NCBI GenBank assembly: GCA_036345935.2
Contig: JADWOT020000004.1
Location: forward strand, 15,334,396-15,398,395
Source of the DNA: Taenia hydatigena
Lineage: Eukaryota > Platyhelminthes > Cestoda > Cyclophyllidea > Taeniidae
Length of the DNA: 64,000 nucleotides
Direction: 5' to 3'
This document shows positions 45,894 through 59,900 of the stretch, one piece after another. The position numbers were made by a program, and so were the translations under genes. Position 1 is the stretch's first letter; every line of letters starts with the position of its first letter. The notes beneath the pieces were generated by a model. It did no database searches and had not been told where the DNA came from. It saw only the letters and a program-made list of their open reading frames with translations.

Positions 45894-48800
45894 GTGCATC
45901 TGACACCAAACTGCTTTAGCTTTCAATGACATCAGTGTAGATCAGGAGTGTTGCACATGTCGCAGTGGCGTGCAGACCGATCCTTAAAAGAAAACGGATT
46001 TAATTCCTTTTACTGACTGCAGTACATTATTAGTGAGAGAAGTAGGAAGCTGTAAAGACTTTCTACAATGGTGCTGAAAGCGTCATCTTACTTTGACAAC
46101 AATCTCAACCTGGTTGTGGTCATGAAACACTCATAAACATTGGTTACTGAGTTATCCGCACTCCCGTAAAAGGAAATAATCGCGTAAATGGGAGAATTCT
46201 TTTCCATCACAGTGCTGGGCTAAGTAAACCCAGGCAGATAGGCGAAGGAATGCCCAGAATTGTGAACAAAGCGGTGGTGAGAGGAGGAATAGATGTGATA
46301 TGGAATCTCCATGTAAACATTCTAAAGCGAGTCTGTAATCAGGCTCACCCTGCATGTGATTTAGTTTGATGGGAGGACTGGTCGGCGTTGGGAAGATCCC
46401 ATCTGCTTGTGTGGTAGGCCTTTTGCAGCAGGTAGAATTATAGCGTGCTAGACAGTTGGTGAGTGAGGCCCATCGCTATATTGTTCTCCCCATGGTCCAT
46501 TTACTCGTGCGACTCGCAATGAAACGTTTGTACCAATGCGCCCTGAAATCACTAAGCGCATAGAGGCGGTTACTCCATATTAATGCAGCAAAGCCTTAAG
46601 CTCTGTACACGTTTCCTCCTCCTCCTACAGCATTGATGAGTCCGCCCTTGTGCTCTAGATTTGTAAGAGTATGCAGGAAGATAGGGACATACCTGAGTTG
46701 CCTCTGCATGATTCGGCCTCATTTGAGCAAGGCACCTCGGCATGGCCGAATTGGTCCAATTGTGTGGCATTCGGTAAAAGACTCAGCGAAGAACGGGCAA
46801 TTTTTAGCTCACACCATCAACTGAACTACCTATCCGTATAAAGTTAAACGTCGTGACGTATGCTGTGTTGGTACAAGGAAGAAGAAGTCGTATCGACATA
46901 CTGATTGTGAAGGGAGAATGAGGCTGATATACATCGTGGTACACCTTGGATGCCAGGGAAAGAGACCTCATGAACTTACTCGTCTATTTACGTCCCTTAC
47001 GCAATCATCGCTACACATTTATACATTTACTCCCAATTAAATTATTCCAGTAAATGCTCAGTCTTTTGAAAACACCGTCAACAATCATCCAGAGGAGCAA
47101 CCAACGTCCCTTGCCACCTGACGGTAACTCTGGTGATGGATGTTACGTGTGGGTGACTCATATTTCGTGTAATTTTTAGCATCTTTTAAGGAGAACACGT
47201 TAAGACAAGCAAAATACAAAGATAACTGACTCGAATTCTTACCAAAATTTTGTAAAGTGTATCGGGACTATGAAGGTGGTAGCTTATGAAAGATGTGAGG
47301 TTGCAGGTCCGTGTACCACTAGACTCCCCAAATCCGTATTCATCACTGACCTCACGGTATGTTGAAAGTTGTTCTTTAATTGTTCATGGTTTATCACGAG
47401 CCTCGTAACACACGCAAGTACCACTTTGAGTCTCATTTGATTGACCATTCGATCACAAATGGTAATAATATTATTGCATTTCGAAGTTGGAAGGACTTGG
47501 ACCATTCCAACTTACACATATTTCACTGACCAATTAGGCACAACTGCAAGTGATTATAAAGGGGTCAAAACCTTAGTAGAAGGACTGGTAGGATCGCACA
47601 AGAAGGAATTGTTGTCGAACTCAGTGTGAGGCTTGCCGTTATGATCCATTGCAGTAAGTGGCAATGTGATGCTGAGGCTGGAGTTGGCTCTTAATGGTGA
47701 CAATTGAAGGGGACATTGAATGCATGGCACTGAAAGGCAACATACAGGGGAGCCGTGGTCTAATTGGAGGTGGAACAGAAAGCACGTCAAGCAGACTCTC
47801 TCAGGTTACCACCAAACACATCTTCAAATAATGCAAAAACACACGATTTACGTACAATGGTGTTGAGACTTGCGTCAAATCTGTCTCCAAATATACGCTT
47901 CCGTTTACTTGGATAATCTGATGGTTCGTTGGCATCATTGTTTACTCTGGGGAATGCTAAGGGTGGTTGGGAATGTTTGGCGCAAAATGATTGGTACTAG
48001 CACAGTTGCTTTCAGACGGCAGGTAAGTGATTCTGAGCGAGTGTGACGAAATGCGAGACATTACTCAGCCTGCTTAACCTGCCGTCTAACGGCAACTACG
48101 GCGGCGACCGTCATGTGTGGGTGTTTCATTTAGGATACTTTATGGCATCCCACTGAAAGGCCATTCACGATAACAAAGAAACAAAGAACTGCGAACTTGT
48201 GACTCATGTAGACAGGTAATAATGAGGTTGAGGATTTGCGTGTCTCAATTTAGGAAGGAGACAAGGATTTACATCAGCGTGCTGCTTCCTTCATCAATCA
48301 GCATTCAAATTTGACGCTGAACTTGCCCGTTTTGGGTAAACAGAAAGTGCTGATCCCCCAGACAGGAGCTAGGTCTCGTTGCTTCACCACGAGGTGCGCA
48401 GCGCAAGCAACCACCACTTCGTTCTAACACAGAGAATGTTTTCGAATAGATAGAGGGCACTTGAAGCAGGAAAGGTCACTGTCGACTTGTGAGTGTTCAT
48501 GCAGGCCATACTGACCAGCATCATGGAGATGTACTTTGAGCAGTCATGCTTTTACCATCGCATTTCCCACTTTCCTTACTTTCTGTGCAAGCTTTAGCAT
48601 TTGAAAGGTGGATTCGCTGAATTATGCCAAGGTCCGTAACCTACCCTCCTACTTCTCTCACCCGTTTCAGTCCACTTGTAACTTTTTCGGCTGTGTCAGT
48701 CAACAGCAGCCATCCCCAATATCAGTAATGCCGTCGTCTGTGTAATGTCTTCCATGTTTCCCTTAAAGTCGCTCTAATGTTTCTCCAACATTCTTCTCTC

Positions 48801-49521
48801 TACTAGCACGATCGAAAGCGTCAGTTGTATGTCTGCAAGGCTGAGACGTGATGTGCAGTGTCTGACGTAACACATCGGTTCTAACAATGCTGAAACCTTC
48901 AATCCGACAGAATGTGTTATCGTGAGGGAAGCTTGCCAGCACCCCAACCATCTGTCAGTTCCGCGCGTAAATACTGACTGCATTCGCAATTGCTGTAGCA
49001 AGCAGTAACCACTTCATCCTCCCAATCAACGCCACGCCACCCACCACACATCCTTATGATTCCTGTCAATGTGCCAGTACCCTTCCCTCTTACCAACTCA
49101 ACCCATCGAATTGCATTCAAGGATCCTCAAAGCCTACCAACATTGTTCTTTACTCGTGCACTTTGCCTACTGACCACCTCATCGTATCCCATCTTCATGT
49201 AAGTAACGAATTTGACAAAGGCAGGTGTTTAGTGTGAACTAAGGGAGGAAACTGCTACAGGATATGTTCTACGAGTGGGGCGATGTGCAATGAGTAAAGT
49301 TGATGCACATAATGCCAGTGGCACGAGCTAGGTTGACTCAATCACGCACCAGGCGGAAATCATGCTCGCCAAGTATTTTTATGCGACCGCAACAACGACT
49401 GCAATGATTTTGTCTTTGATGGTTAATTGGAATGGTGAAAGAAGCGAAATAAAGCAAAGAAAGTGGTTCTGCTGCTGCCCACAGGATCGGTGTCTTATCA
49501 ATCCAGTTAAGGCATGGTCTA

Positions 49522-49833
49522 CTAACTAATTTCACAGTGGTGCTTAGGTAGAGGTGAAAGGGGATTTGAGAAAGACAGCATCTCATCAAATCCGGTTAGG
49601 AAATATCTACTAAACTGAGACGAGAGAGTCCTCGAATTTGTTAACTCTTTTGGGTAAGTCACACAGAGGTGGACCTTTGCTTGCTTGTTCGAATAACCTC
49701 TCATTGAGTTGCGAAAAGTTGGACGAAACGAGTCGCTCGTGCATAGAACCATGACAACAGTCGCGCCACCGGTGACCACCAAGATTGACGTAAGCGTCCA
49801 TTGCTGCTTGTTGTTGGCATGCCTGACAAGCAC
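49522..49833 (-). other. Hypothetical open frame in array unit 1
   Basis: 103 open codons with a hydrophobic front (LTSILVVTGGATVVMVLC) and a Ser/Thr-rich remainder, with no ATG at the front. The unit 2 counterpart (57619-57933) is open with several substitutions. No domain recognised. Confidence 0.2.
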
Positions 49834-50433
49834 GCCCTTTTGCGCTTGTTTGTGTTGGGTACGGATGTAGAATAAATAGTCAACTTGTTTGTTTATTCCA
49901 CTGCTCTCTAAATGGGGTTCAAAAAGTAGTCCGAAGTGGCCATTGGATGGAATGTGTAAGAAGGGCTAAATAATGGCTCACATTTAGTCATGTTTGCCAT
50001 TCCTGTGACCGCCTTCGTTAACGTGAGTCGATCATTCACACGCATCCCTTTAAAAGCTTTTTTGTTTAAGATCTGAGATGGAGGTTAGCGTAAAGTGAAT
50101 GTGTGATGGCGCGAGTGGGAAAGTAATACGATGCTATTCTGCAGACTGACGGTTTTGGTCGTACTGGTGTAAACCTCAAGCGCAAAATAGAGTTACTTGT
50201 AAGCGAATCCTTAATGGCATCATAAGAATGTCGGCAGCACTAATATCGGAGGCGCCGCTGTTCATTAGCGCTGAAGGTCATGCTATAGGTAGAGTGAGGC
50301 GGGTGAGGCATACTTAATCAAATCTACTTTTCCATTCCTAAAATCTGCGCAAAAGTACATCGTCAATCGTGATCCCACGCGATCCCCCACAGTCTACTAA
50401 GTATTCTCTCCTATTTTGAGACAGTACTTCTAT

Positions 50434-50763
50434 TTAGTTAAAGTAAAGCAATGACGAATGATTGTTTGATTGAATACTCGAAGTTGTAATGTTTGTATGT
50501 TCACAAATACCACTTACCTCTCCACCAGTTGTAGGGATAAAATGACAGCGTTGAACGAGCGGAACAAGGTAGGACGTGGTGAAATTACTTTTAGAAACCT
50601 TAAGTCGTTTATGTTTAAGTAGAATCCTAAGCTTAACATTCGGTTTCGGTGCTCGCTTCTTGGTAGAAGTGCCCAAACATAGTTCCAAAGCACTCCCTTC
50701 TCCGCTTCTCTCTATGTTATGGTGTTTCAATAAATTGGCATAAAACCCCGCCCACTCCCTCAC
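50434..50763 (-). other. Hypothetical 109-codon frame in array unit 1
   Basis: Frame with MREWAGFYANLLKHHN and a basic stretch (KPNVKLRILLKHKRLKVSK), to a stop at 50434. Most of its front part falls in the segment missing from unit 2, so it is not kept across the array. Unknown. Confidence 0.2.
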
Positions 50764-52524
50764 AGCAACCTATCAAACAGTGAAATACGCAACTGTCAAC
50801 GGGAGCTTCACCTCGTCAAGCATCACAACCATCGCAAAGTTGACTGTGATATGTCGATAGCCCAGAAGCTTGATGAGTGGTGGTGTTGGTCGTTTGATTT
50901 CACACGTTTATTTAGTTGTTTTATTCTTCATTTGGGCAGACGCACACTTAAAGGGACGCAGGAAACCAGTGAAAACGAGTCGCACACGATTGGAGGAGGC
51001 TGCCGTCACAGGCCAGACGCACCAGGCCAGCATGAGGAAATGTGCGCATCGTTTCCTCGCCTCGCCTTCCCTGCCACCTGAAGGCAACTGTTCTGCATGC
51101 CTCAATTCTAAAACACTTATAAATTATTAAGGAACCACTTTTGTGACTCACCGTCAAATGCAAATACAAATCGAGTGTTGTGTGGCCCAACTTTGTAGAA
51201 TTAGGCGAAATCGAATTAAAGTATTTTTACAAAGCAAAAGGAAATTTTACTGTCAAATGGTTGTACACTTGGGTCGATGGAAGAAGCTGATTGCACAGAC
51301 AAGAGCAGAACCGTTTCTCTACACCACTCAATGCGCAACACACGCAAATACCACATAGACTGTCATTAGAATGAATCGCTCCATCACAAAGCATTCCATG
51401 CAATAAAAGGCAGGTGGTGCAAACACATTAAGTCACTGCTGACAATTGAAGAAGAGGATCTGACGAAACGAAAAAACCTTGGGACTGAATGCTTTATGTA
51501 GTCATGCCTCTGCCACCCAAATTCCCACTTGCCATACCACAGCTGGGAGGAGGCTGAGATTTGGCAAGAGGAGCTTACCCACAAATCTTTTGTGCATTCT
51601 TATTGGACACCGCGTCTACGTCGCCAGAGAGCGCTCAACTGTGAGTCTTCCTGTCTACAAGTCACGCTTCGTGGTGGCAAAGGTGAAAACATTGCTTGAC
51701 ACTCCGTAAGGGACGGAGGTGAGAACAGGCACCAACCACTTATTTCATCGTATGCACTACTCTATTACAAAATACATGAACCAGAGTGTGTGGTCGTTGT
51801 CACAAGGAAGAAGCAGTGATGGTGGCACACTAGTAAGGCGAAAAAAGGGAGCAGACATCGTTACACACCTTATGCGTCAGAGAAAAGAGCCGTCATGTCT
51901 TCAATTCTCCATACATTCACTTCCACAGTCATTTTTGTTTATTTTTTCTATCAGTTGCGGTTACCTGCGAAAAGCTCTATCACTTAACTTCACGTCCTTG
52001 AGACGTCATTCTTCTTCTTTTAAAAAGCTAAAAAGGCTAAAAGGCGAATCAAATTGCTTGCGGTGAGAGGAGGAGGCAGGTACGACGAAATGTGACGACA
52101 ACTGTGGTGACAGCCACCACGTGCATAGGCGGCTTGTCTTGTTTGATTTCCCGCTCCCATCACAGCTTACATTTAGACAAACAAACAACAAGCTGAGTGG
52201 CTAAACGAGTGAAATTAAGGATATACCTCCCATCTTCACACATATGCTTATTTGGCATGTCACAGTCAACTTTGTGATGGTTGAAATAGCCGACTTCACG
52301 ATGTGAAGTAGGGATTTTATGCTACTATTGTTGAAACGTCAAAATGTAGGCAGAGGCATGAAGGACAGTGCTTTGCAAATATATCTGCCCAACTCAACAA
52401 AGCGAAGAGTGGCAACACTGGGTAACAACCACAAGTCTATTTATGGAGGTAAATGATCTGAAGACTCTTTAATTTGATTGCATTCGTCCCTGCATTGTCA
52501 GGACCGTTTAGCTTTTTTGCTTCA

Positions 52525-52722
52525 TCACCACAACTTGTGAGGACGTTCTTCAAAGCATGGCAGCCTGAAGTCTTTATCCAAAGCGTTTGTCATTCCGTCA
52601 GATGATATTATTAGGAAGTTGGCAGTGATCCAGTCTATTCGCACCACATCCATTCCATCTCGTAGCAAACGGTTCATCAAATGGTTTCGAAAGTGGTGTT
52701 TGCGTTTTTGGACATTGCGCAT
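52525..52722 (-). other. Hypothetical frame in array unit 1, related to other parts of the unit
   Basis: 65 codons starting from an ATG (MRNVQKRKHHFRNHLMNRLL). Its DNA start (caatgcgcaa, then acgcaaacaccac) resembles plus-strand 51,325-51,405 and 47,400-47,480 (acacacgcaa, taccac), suggesting an old exon repeated within the unit. Identical translation in unit 2 (60303-60500). Confidence 0.25.
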
Positions 52723-52933
52723 TGAAACGGTAAAGTCTTGCTACAAATCCTCGTCACTCTCCTCCTCCTAAACCACAATTACAAAAACTCGGTTTGTTTT
52801 AATGTCTTCTTAATGGAATATGGAAAATTTGCCGCAAAGGAGTCGTCCACACGTAACGGCCATCACCACAGTAGCCTTCAGACGATAGGTAAGGGGCGCT
52901 GAGTAGTGGCCCACACTTCGTCAAGTTCGCCTG

Positions 52934-53140
52934 CTATTCTAACTCCTTCCGTTGATGATTGCCATAAGCAAGAATGCATTCACATATTTCGAATGCATTA
53001 GTCATTATGAGATCTTCGGTTCTATTAGGTGTCATCATGTCTCTTGTTTCCCTTACTAGCAAGTGATTGGGAAGAGAGTGCCAAGAGTGTTGTACAAATG
53101 GATTTCTTCCACGTCGAAAAAATAATGGATGGCAGACCAC
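52934..53140 (-). other. Hypothetical frame in array unit 1
   Basis: 68 open codons with HSLPNHLLVRETRDMM and ending NHQRKELE; two amino-acid changes in unit 2 (60712-60918). No ATG at the front and no domain recognised. Confidence 0.2.
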
Positions 53141-53990
53141 AATTCAGCCTTCGACACCAAAGCTTTCTTGGGATCTTCTACGTGCTCTCTGAAATGTACT
53201 GCTGTTAGAAGTTTTGGCGTCGAACGGACATGCAATCAATCCACTCGTTTCACGCAAAATGAAGGTCAAGATGGAAGGAGTGAGCGCAAAACTCATTGTA
53301 ATGGTTGCTACACCGACAAGAATCACTCCTTTGTAGAATGCTTAGTGGTTAGGTCTTGTGCTTGCTGATAGTGTGCTAAGTAGGGCTAAGAGGATCGTCC
53401 AACTTTTGCAATGTCAGCATTTGAGATTTCTTGCCGAATGTATTTAAGCGGATTGAATGCGTCAGAAGTAAGGACCGCATCTACAAGTTCTAACTCAAAG
53501 ACTTATTCGGGTTAGTTTCTTGTGAGGAGGCTAAGGCTAGCTCATTTGAATCAACTTGTCTAGAGTTATCAGTAGTATAAATGAGTCCTAAAATATTACA
53601 TTTAATGCACGTACACCTAAGCATCTCTTTGTTTCTTGATTTGCAAGGCTATAATGAAAAATGTTTTGGATTTGCATTTAAAGCCATCAGAAGACAGGTA
53701 GTACCAGTAATTGCGCTTTCTGAGCCCCATCTGCAGGTCAACAGAGATACTCGATGTTCCGAAGTGGATTGCTTAATTAAAGATATTCTCATACCATTAT
53801 GCCTACATTGATCAAAGTAAATGACAAGTTTTGATGTGGAGAGAAATCTAGCCGTGGGGATGACTGTGACACTGTAACCGTTGCATCAGCATCAAGAAAG
53901 AGTGCAAAAGACATGTGCTTGATCCTTAGCCTCAGTGTCCATAGGCCACTGCAGAGCCAACAACCTGTCCATCTCTTCTGTACGCTAATG

Positions 53991-56900
53991 GTGCATCTGA
54001 CACCAAACTGCTTTAGCTTTCAATGACATCAGTGTAGATCAGGAGTGTTGCACATGTCGCAGTGGCGTGCAGACCGATCCTTAAAAGAAAACGGATTTAA
54101 TTCCTTTTACTGACTGCAGTACATTATTAGTGAGAGAAGTAGGAAGCTGTAAAGACTTTCTACAATGGTGCTGAAAGCGTCATCATACTTTGACAACAAT
54201 CTCAACCTGGTTGTGGTCATGAAACACTCATAAACATTGGTTACTGAGTTATCCGCACTCCCGTAAAAGGAAATAATCGCGTAAATGGGAGAATTCTTTT
54301 CCATCACAGTGCTGGGCTAAGTAAACCCAGGCAGATAGGCGAATCGAATTCTCAGAAGTGTGAACAAAGCGGTGGTGAGAGGAGAAATAGATGTGATATG
54401 GAATCTCCACGCAATCATTTTAAAGCAAGTCTGTAATCAGGCTCACCCTGCATGTGATTTAGTTTGATGGGAGGACTGGTCGGCGTTGGGAAGATCCCAT
54501 CTGCTTGTGTGGTAGGCCTTTTGAAGCAGGTAGAATTGCAGCGTGCTACACAATTGGTGAGTGAGGCCCATCGCTATATTGTTCTCCCCATGGTATATTT
54601 ATTCGTGTGACTCGCAAAGAAAGGTTTGCACCAATGCGTCCTGAAATCACTAAGCGCATAGAGGCGATTACTCCATATTAATGCAGCAAAGCCTTAAGCT
54701 CTGTACACGTTTCCTCCTCCTCCTACAGCATTGATGAGTCCTCCCTTGTGCTCCAGATTTGTGAGAGCATGCTGGAAGATAGGGACATACCTGAGTTGCC
54801 TCTGCATGATTCGGCCTCATTTGAGCAAGGCATCTCGGTATGGCGGAATCATTCCGATTGTGTGACATTCGGTATAATACTCAGCGAAGAACGGGCAATT
54901 TCAAGCTCATACCATCAGCTGAACTACCTATCCGTATAAAGTTAAACGTCGTGACGTATGCTGTGTTAATACAAGGAAGAAGAAGTCGTATCGACATGCT
55001 AATTGTGGGGAAAAAAGAGGCTAATATACATCGTGATACACCTTGGATGCCATGGAAAGCGTCTATAAGTACTTACTCGTCTGTTTACATCCCCCACGCA
55101 ATCATCGCTATTCATTTATACATTTACTCCCAATTATATTATTCCAGTATAAGCTGATTCTTTTGAACACACCGTCAACAAGCATCCAGAGGAGCAACCA
55201 GCGCCCCTTTCTTCCCATCTGACGGTAACTGTGCTGATGGATGTTACGTGTGGATGACTCCAATTTCGTGTAAATTTTGGCATTTTTTAAGGGAAACACG
55301 TTAAGACAAGCAAAATACAAAGATAACTGACTCGCACTCTTACCGAAATTTTGTAAAGTGTATCGGGACTATGAAGGTTGTAGCTTGGGAAAGATGTGAG
55401 GTTGAAGGTCCGTGTACCGCTAGCCTCCCCAAATCCGTATTCATCACTGACCTAACAGTATGCCAAAAGTTGTTCTTTAATTGTTCATGGTTTATCACGA
55501 ACCTCGTAACACACGCAAGTACCACTTTGAGTCTCATTTGATTGACCATTCGATCACAAATGGTAATAATATTATTGCATTTCGAAGTTGGAAGGACTTG
55601 GACCATTCCAACTTACACATATTTCACTGACCAATTAGGCACAACTGCAAGTGATTATAAAGGGGTCAAAACCTTAGTAGAAAGACTGGTAGGATCGCAC
55701 AAGAAGGAATTGTTGTCGAACTCAGTGTGAGGCTTGCCGTTATGATCCATGGCAGTGAGTGACAATGTGATGATGAGGCTGGATGTGGCTCTAATGGTGA
55801 CAATTGAAGGGGACATTGAATGCATGGCACTGAAAGGCAACATACAGGGGAGCCGTGGTCTAATTGGAGGTAAAACAGAAAGCAGGTCAAGCAGGCTGTC
55901 CCAGGTTACCACCAAACACATCTTCAAATAATGCAAAAACACACGATTTACGTACAATGGTGTTGAGACTTGCGTCTATTCTGTCTCCAAATATACATGT
56001 TCGTTAACTTGGTTAATCTGATGGTTCGTTGGCGTCAATGTATTCTCTAGGAAATGCTAAGGGTGGTTGGGAATGTTTGGCGCAAAATGATTGGTACTAG
56101 CACAGTTGCTTTCAGACGGCAGGTAAGTGATTCTGAGCGAGTGTGACGAAATGCGAGACATTACTCAGCCTGCTTAACCTGCCGTCTAACGGCAACTACG
56201 GCGGCGACCGTCATGTGTGGGTGTTTCATTTAGGATACTTTATGGCATCCCACTGAAAGGCCATTCACGATAACAAAGAAACAAAGAACTGCGAACTTGT
56301 GACTCATGTAGACAGGTAATAATGAGGTTGAGGATTTGCGTGTCTCAATTTAGGAAGGAGACAAGGATTTACATCAGCGTGCTGCTTCCTTCATCAATCA
56401 GCATTCAAATTTGACGCTGAACTTGCCCGTTTTGGGTAAACAGAAAGTGCTGATCCCCCAGACAGGAGCTAGGTCTCGTTGCTTCACCACGAGGTGCGCA
56501 GCGCAAGCAACCACCACTTCGTTCTAACACAGAGAATGTTTTCGAATAGATAGAGGGCACTTGAAGCAGGAAAGGTCACTGTCGACTTGTGAGTGTTCAT
56601 GCAGGCCATACTGACCAGCATCATGGAGATGTACTTTGAGCAGTCATGCTTTTACCATCGCATTTCCCACTTTCCTTACTTTCTGTGCAAGCTTTAGCAT
56701 TTGAAAAGTGGATTCGCTGAATTATGCCAAGGTCCGTAACCTACCCTCCTACTTCTCTCACCCGTTTCAGTCCACTTGTAACTTTTTCGGCTGTGTCAGT
56801 CAACAGCAGCCATCCCCAATATCAGTAATGCCGTCGTCTGTGTAATGTCTTCCATGTTTCCCTTAAAGTCGCTCTAATGTTTCTCCAACATTCTTCTCTC

Positions 56901-59900
56901 TACTAGCACGATCGAAAGCGTCAGTTGTATGTCTGCAAGGCTGAGACGTGATGTGCAGTGTCTGACGTAACACATCGGTTCTAACAATGCTGAAACCTTC
57001 AATCCGACAGAATGTGTTATCGTGAGGGAAGCTTGCCAGCACCCCAACCGTCTGTCAGTTCCGCGCGTAAATACTGACTGCATTCGCAATTGCTGTAGCC
57101 AGCAGTAACCACTTCATTCTCCCAATCAACGCCACGCCACCCAGCACACATCCTTATGATTCCTGTCAATGTCCCAGTCCCCTTCCCTCTTACCAACTCA
57201 ACCCATCGAATTGCATTCAAGGATCCTCAAAGCCTACCAACATTGTTCTTTACTCGTGCACTTTGCCTACTGACCACCTCATCGTATCCCATCTTCATGT
57301 AAGTAACGAATTTGACAAAGGCAGGTGTTTAGTGTGAACTAAGGGAGGAAACTGCTACAGGATATGTTCTACGATTAGGGCGATGTGCAATGAGTAAAGT
57401 TGATGCACATAATGCCAGTGGCACGAGCTAGGTTGACTCAATCACGCACCAGGTGGAAATCATGCTCGCCAAGTATTTTTATGCGGTCGCAACAACAGCT
57501 GCAATGATTTTGTCTTTGATGGTTAATTGGAATGGTGGAAGAAGCGAAATAAAGCAAAGAAAGTGGTTCTGCTGCTGCCCACAGGATCGGTGTCTTATCA
57601 ATCCAGTTAAGGCATGGTCTAATAACTAATTTCACAGTGGTGCTTAGGTAGAGGTGAAAGGGGATTTGAGAAAGACAGCATCTCATCAAATCCCGTTAGG
57701 AAATATCTACTAAACTGAGACGAGAGAGTCCTCGAATTTGTTAACTCTTTTGGGTAAGTCACACAGAGGTGGACCTTTGCTTGCTTGTTCGAATAAACTC
57801 CCATTGAATTGCGAAAAGTTGGACGAAACGAGTCGCTGGTGCATAGAACCATGACAGCAGTCGCGCCACCGGTGACCACCAAGATTGACGTAAGTGTCCG
57901 TCGCTGCTTGTTGTTGGCATGCCTGACAAGCACGCGCTTTTGCGCTTGTTTGTGTTGGGTACGGATGTAGAATAAATAGTCAACTTGTTTGTTTATTTCA
58001 CTGCTCTCTAAATGGGGTTCAAAAAGTAGTCCGAAGTGGCCATTGGATGGAATGTGTAAGAAGGGCTAAATAATGGCTCACATTCAGTCATTTTGCCTTT
58101 TCTGTGACCGCCTACGTTGACATGAGTCGATCATTCACACACATCCCTTTAAAAGCTATTTTGATGAAGAACTGAGATGGAGGATAGCGTAAAACGAATG
58201 TATGTGATGGCGCGAGTGGGAAAGTAATGCGATGCTATTCTGCAGACTGACGGTTTTGGTCGTACTGGTGTAAACCTCAAGCACAAAATAGAGTTATTTT
58301 TAGGAGAATCCTTGATCGCATCATAAGAATGTTGGCAGTACTAATATCGGAGGCGCCACTGTTCATTAGCGCTGAAGGTCATGCTATAGGTAGGGTGAGG
58401 CGGGTGAGGCATACTTAATCAAATCTACTTTTCCATTCCTAAAATCTGCGCAAAAGTACATCGTCAATCGGGATCCCACGCGATCCCACACAGTCCATTA
58501 AGTATTCTCTCCTATTTTGAGACAGTACTTCTATTTAGCTAAGGTAAAGCACTGACGAATGATCGTTTGATTAAGTACTTGTATAATTGAAGCTGTAATG
58601 TTTGCATGTCCACAAATACCACTTACTTCTCCAATAGTTGTAGTGAGTGGTGGTGTTGGTCGTTTGATTTTTACACGTTTATTTAGTTGTTTTATTCTTC
58701 ATTTGGGCAGACGCACACTTAAAGGGACGCAGGAAACCAGTGAAAACGAGTCGCACACGATTGGAGGAGGCTGCCGTCACAGGCCAGACGCACCAGGCCA
58801 GCATGACGAAATGTGCGCATCGTTTCCTCGCCTCGCCTCGCCTTCCCTGCCATCTGAAGGCAACTGTTCTGCATGCCTCAATTCTAAAACACTTAAAAAT
58901 TATTAAGGAACCACTTTTGTGACTCACCGTCAATTGCAAATACAAATCGAGTGTTGTGTGGCCCAACTTTGTAGAATTAGGCAAAATTAAAATCAAAGTA
59001 TTCCCACAAAACAAAAGGAAATTTTACTGTCAAATGGTTGTACACTTGGGTCGATGGAAGAAGCTGATTGCACAGACAAGAGCAGAACCGTTTCTCTACA
59101 CCACTCAATGCGCAACACACGCAAATACCACATAGACTGTCATTAGAATGAACCGCTCCATCACAAAGCATTCCATGCAATAAAATGCAGGTGGTGCAAA
59201 CACATTAAGTCACTGCTGACATTTGAAGAAGAGGATCTGACGAAACGAAAAAACCTTGGGACTGAATGCTTTATGTAGTCATGCCTCTGCCACCCAAATT
59301 CCCACTTGCCATACCACAGCTGGGAGGAGGCTGAGATTTGGCAAGAGGAGCTTACCCACAAATCTTTTGTGCATTCTTATTGGACACCGCGTCTACATTG
59401 CCAGTGAGCGCTCAACTGTGAGTCTTCCTGTCTACAAGTCACGCTTCGTGGTGGCAAAGGTGAAAACATTGCTTGACACTCCGTAAGGGACGGAGGTGAG
59501 AACAGGCACCAACCACTTATTTCATCGTATGCACTACTCTATTACAAAATACATGAACCAGAGTGTGTGGTCGTTGTCACAAGGAAGAAGCAGTGATGGT
59601 GGCACACTAGTAAGGCGAAAAAAAGGGAGCAGACATCGTTACACACCTTATGCGTCAGAGAAAAGAGCCGTCATGTCTTCAATTCTCCATACATTCACTT
59701 CCACAGTCATTTTTGTTTATTTTTTCTATCAGTTGCGGTTACCTGCGAAAAGCTCTATCACTTAACTTCACGTCCTTGAGACGTCATTCTTCTTCTTTTA
59801 AAAAGCTAAAAAGGCTAAAAGGCGAATCAAATTGCTTGCGGTGAGAGGAGGAGGCAGGTACGACGAAATGTGACGACAACTGTGGTGACAGCCACCACGT

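Larger units (their letters stand above)
45894..53990 (+). repeat. Tandem array unit 1 (8,097 bp)
   Basis: Starts at gtgcatctgacacc right after the gap; the same text restarts at 53991 and 61769. Compared with unit 2 it has about 0.33 kb more (about 50,535-50,873) and clustered substitutions at 46.3-46.9, 49.3-50.5 and 55.0-55.3 kb equivalents, but long identical stretches elsewhere. Because the unit abuts the gap, further units may be missing. No known gene family is recognised in it. The most coding-like frames are minus 49522-49833, minus 50434-50763, minus 52525-52722 and minus 52934-53140. Confidence 0.95.

Noticed and set aside
46570..46824. Opposed frames of 63-66 codons at the start of each array unit
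   Set aside because: Both strands are open over the same bases, there is no domain, and sequence differs freely between units.
48000..48090. Possible hairpin: agacggcaggt at 48,016 and acctgccgtct at 48,078
   Set aside because: A real 11-bp inverted repeat kept in all units, but with a 50-bp loop and no other element ends or target duplications, so I do not call a mobile element or terminator.
48242..48430. Stretch of about 55 open codons in the array that looked retrotransposon-like
   Set aside because: No reverse transcriptase, integrase or zinc-knuckle motif could be seen in any frame of the array.
51719..52066. 115-codon frame in array unit 1
   Set aside because: Starts at GTG and is broken in unit 2 by one extra A in a poly-A run; low-complexity Ser/Lys end; no sign of constraint.
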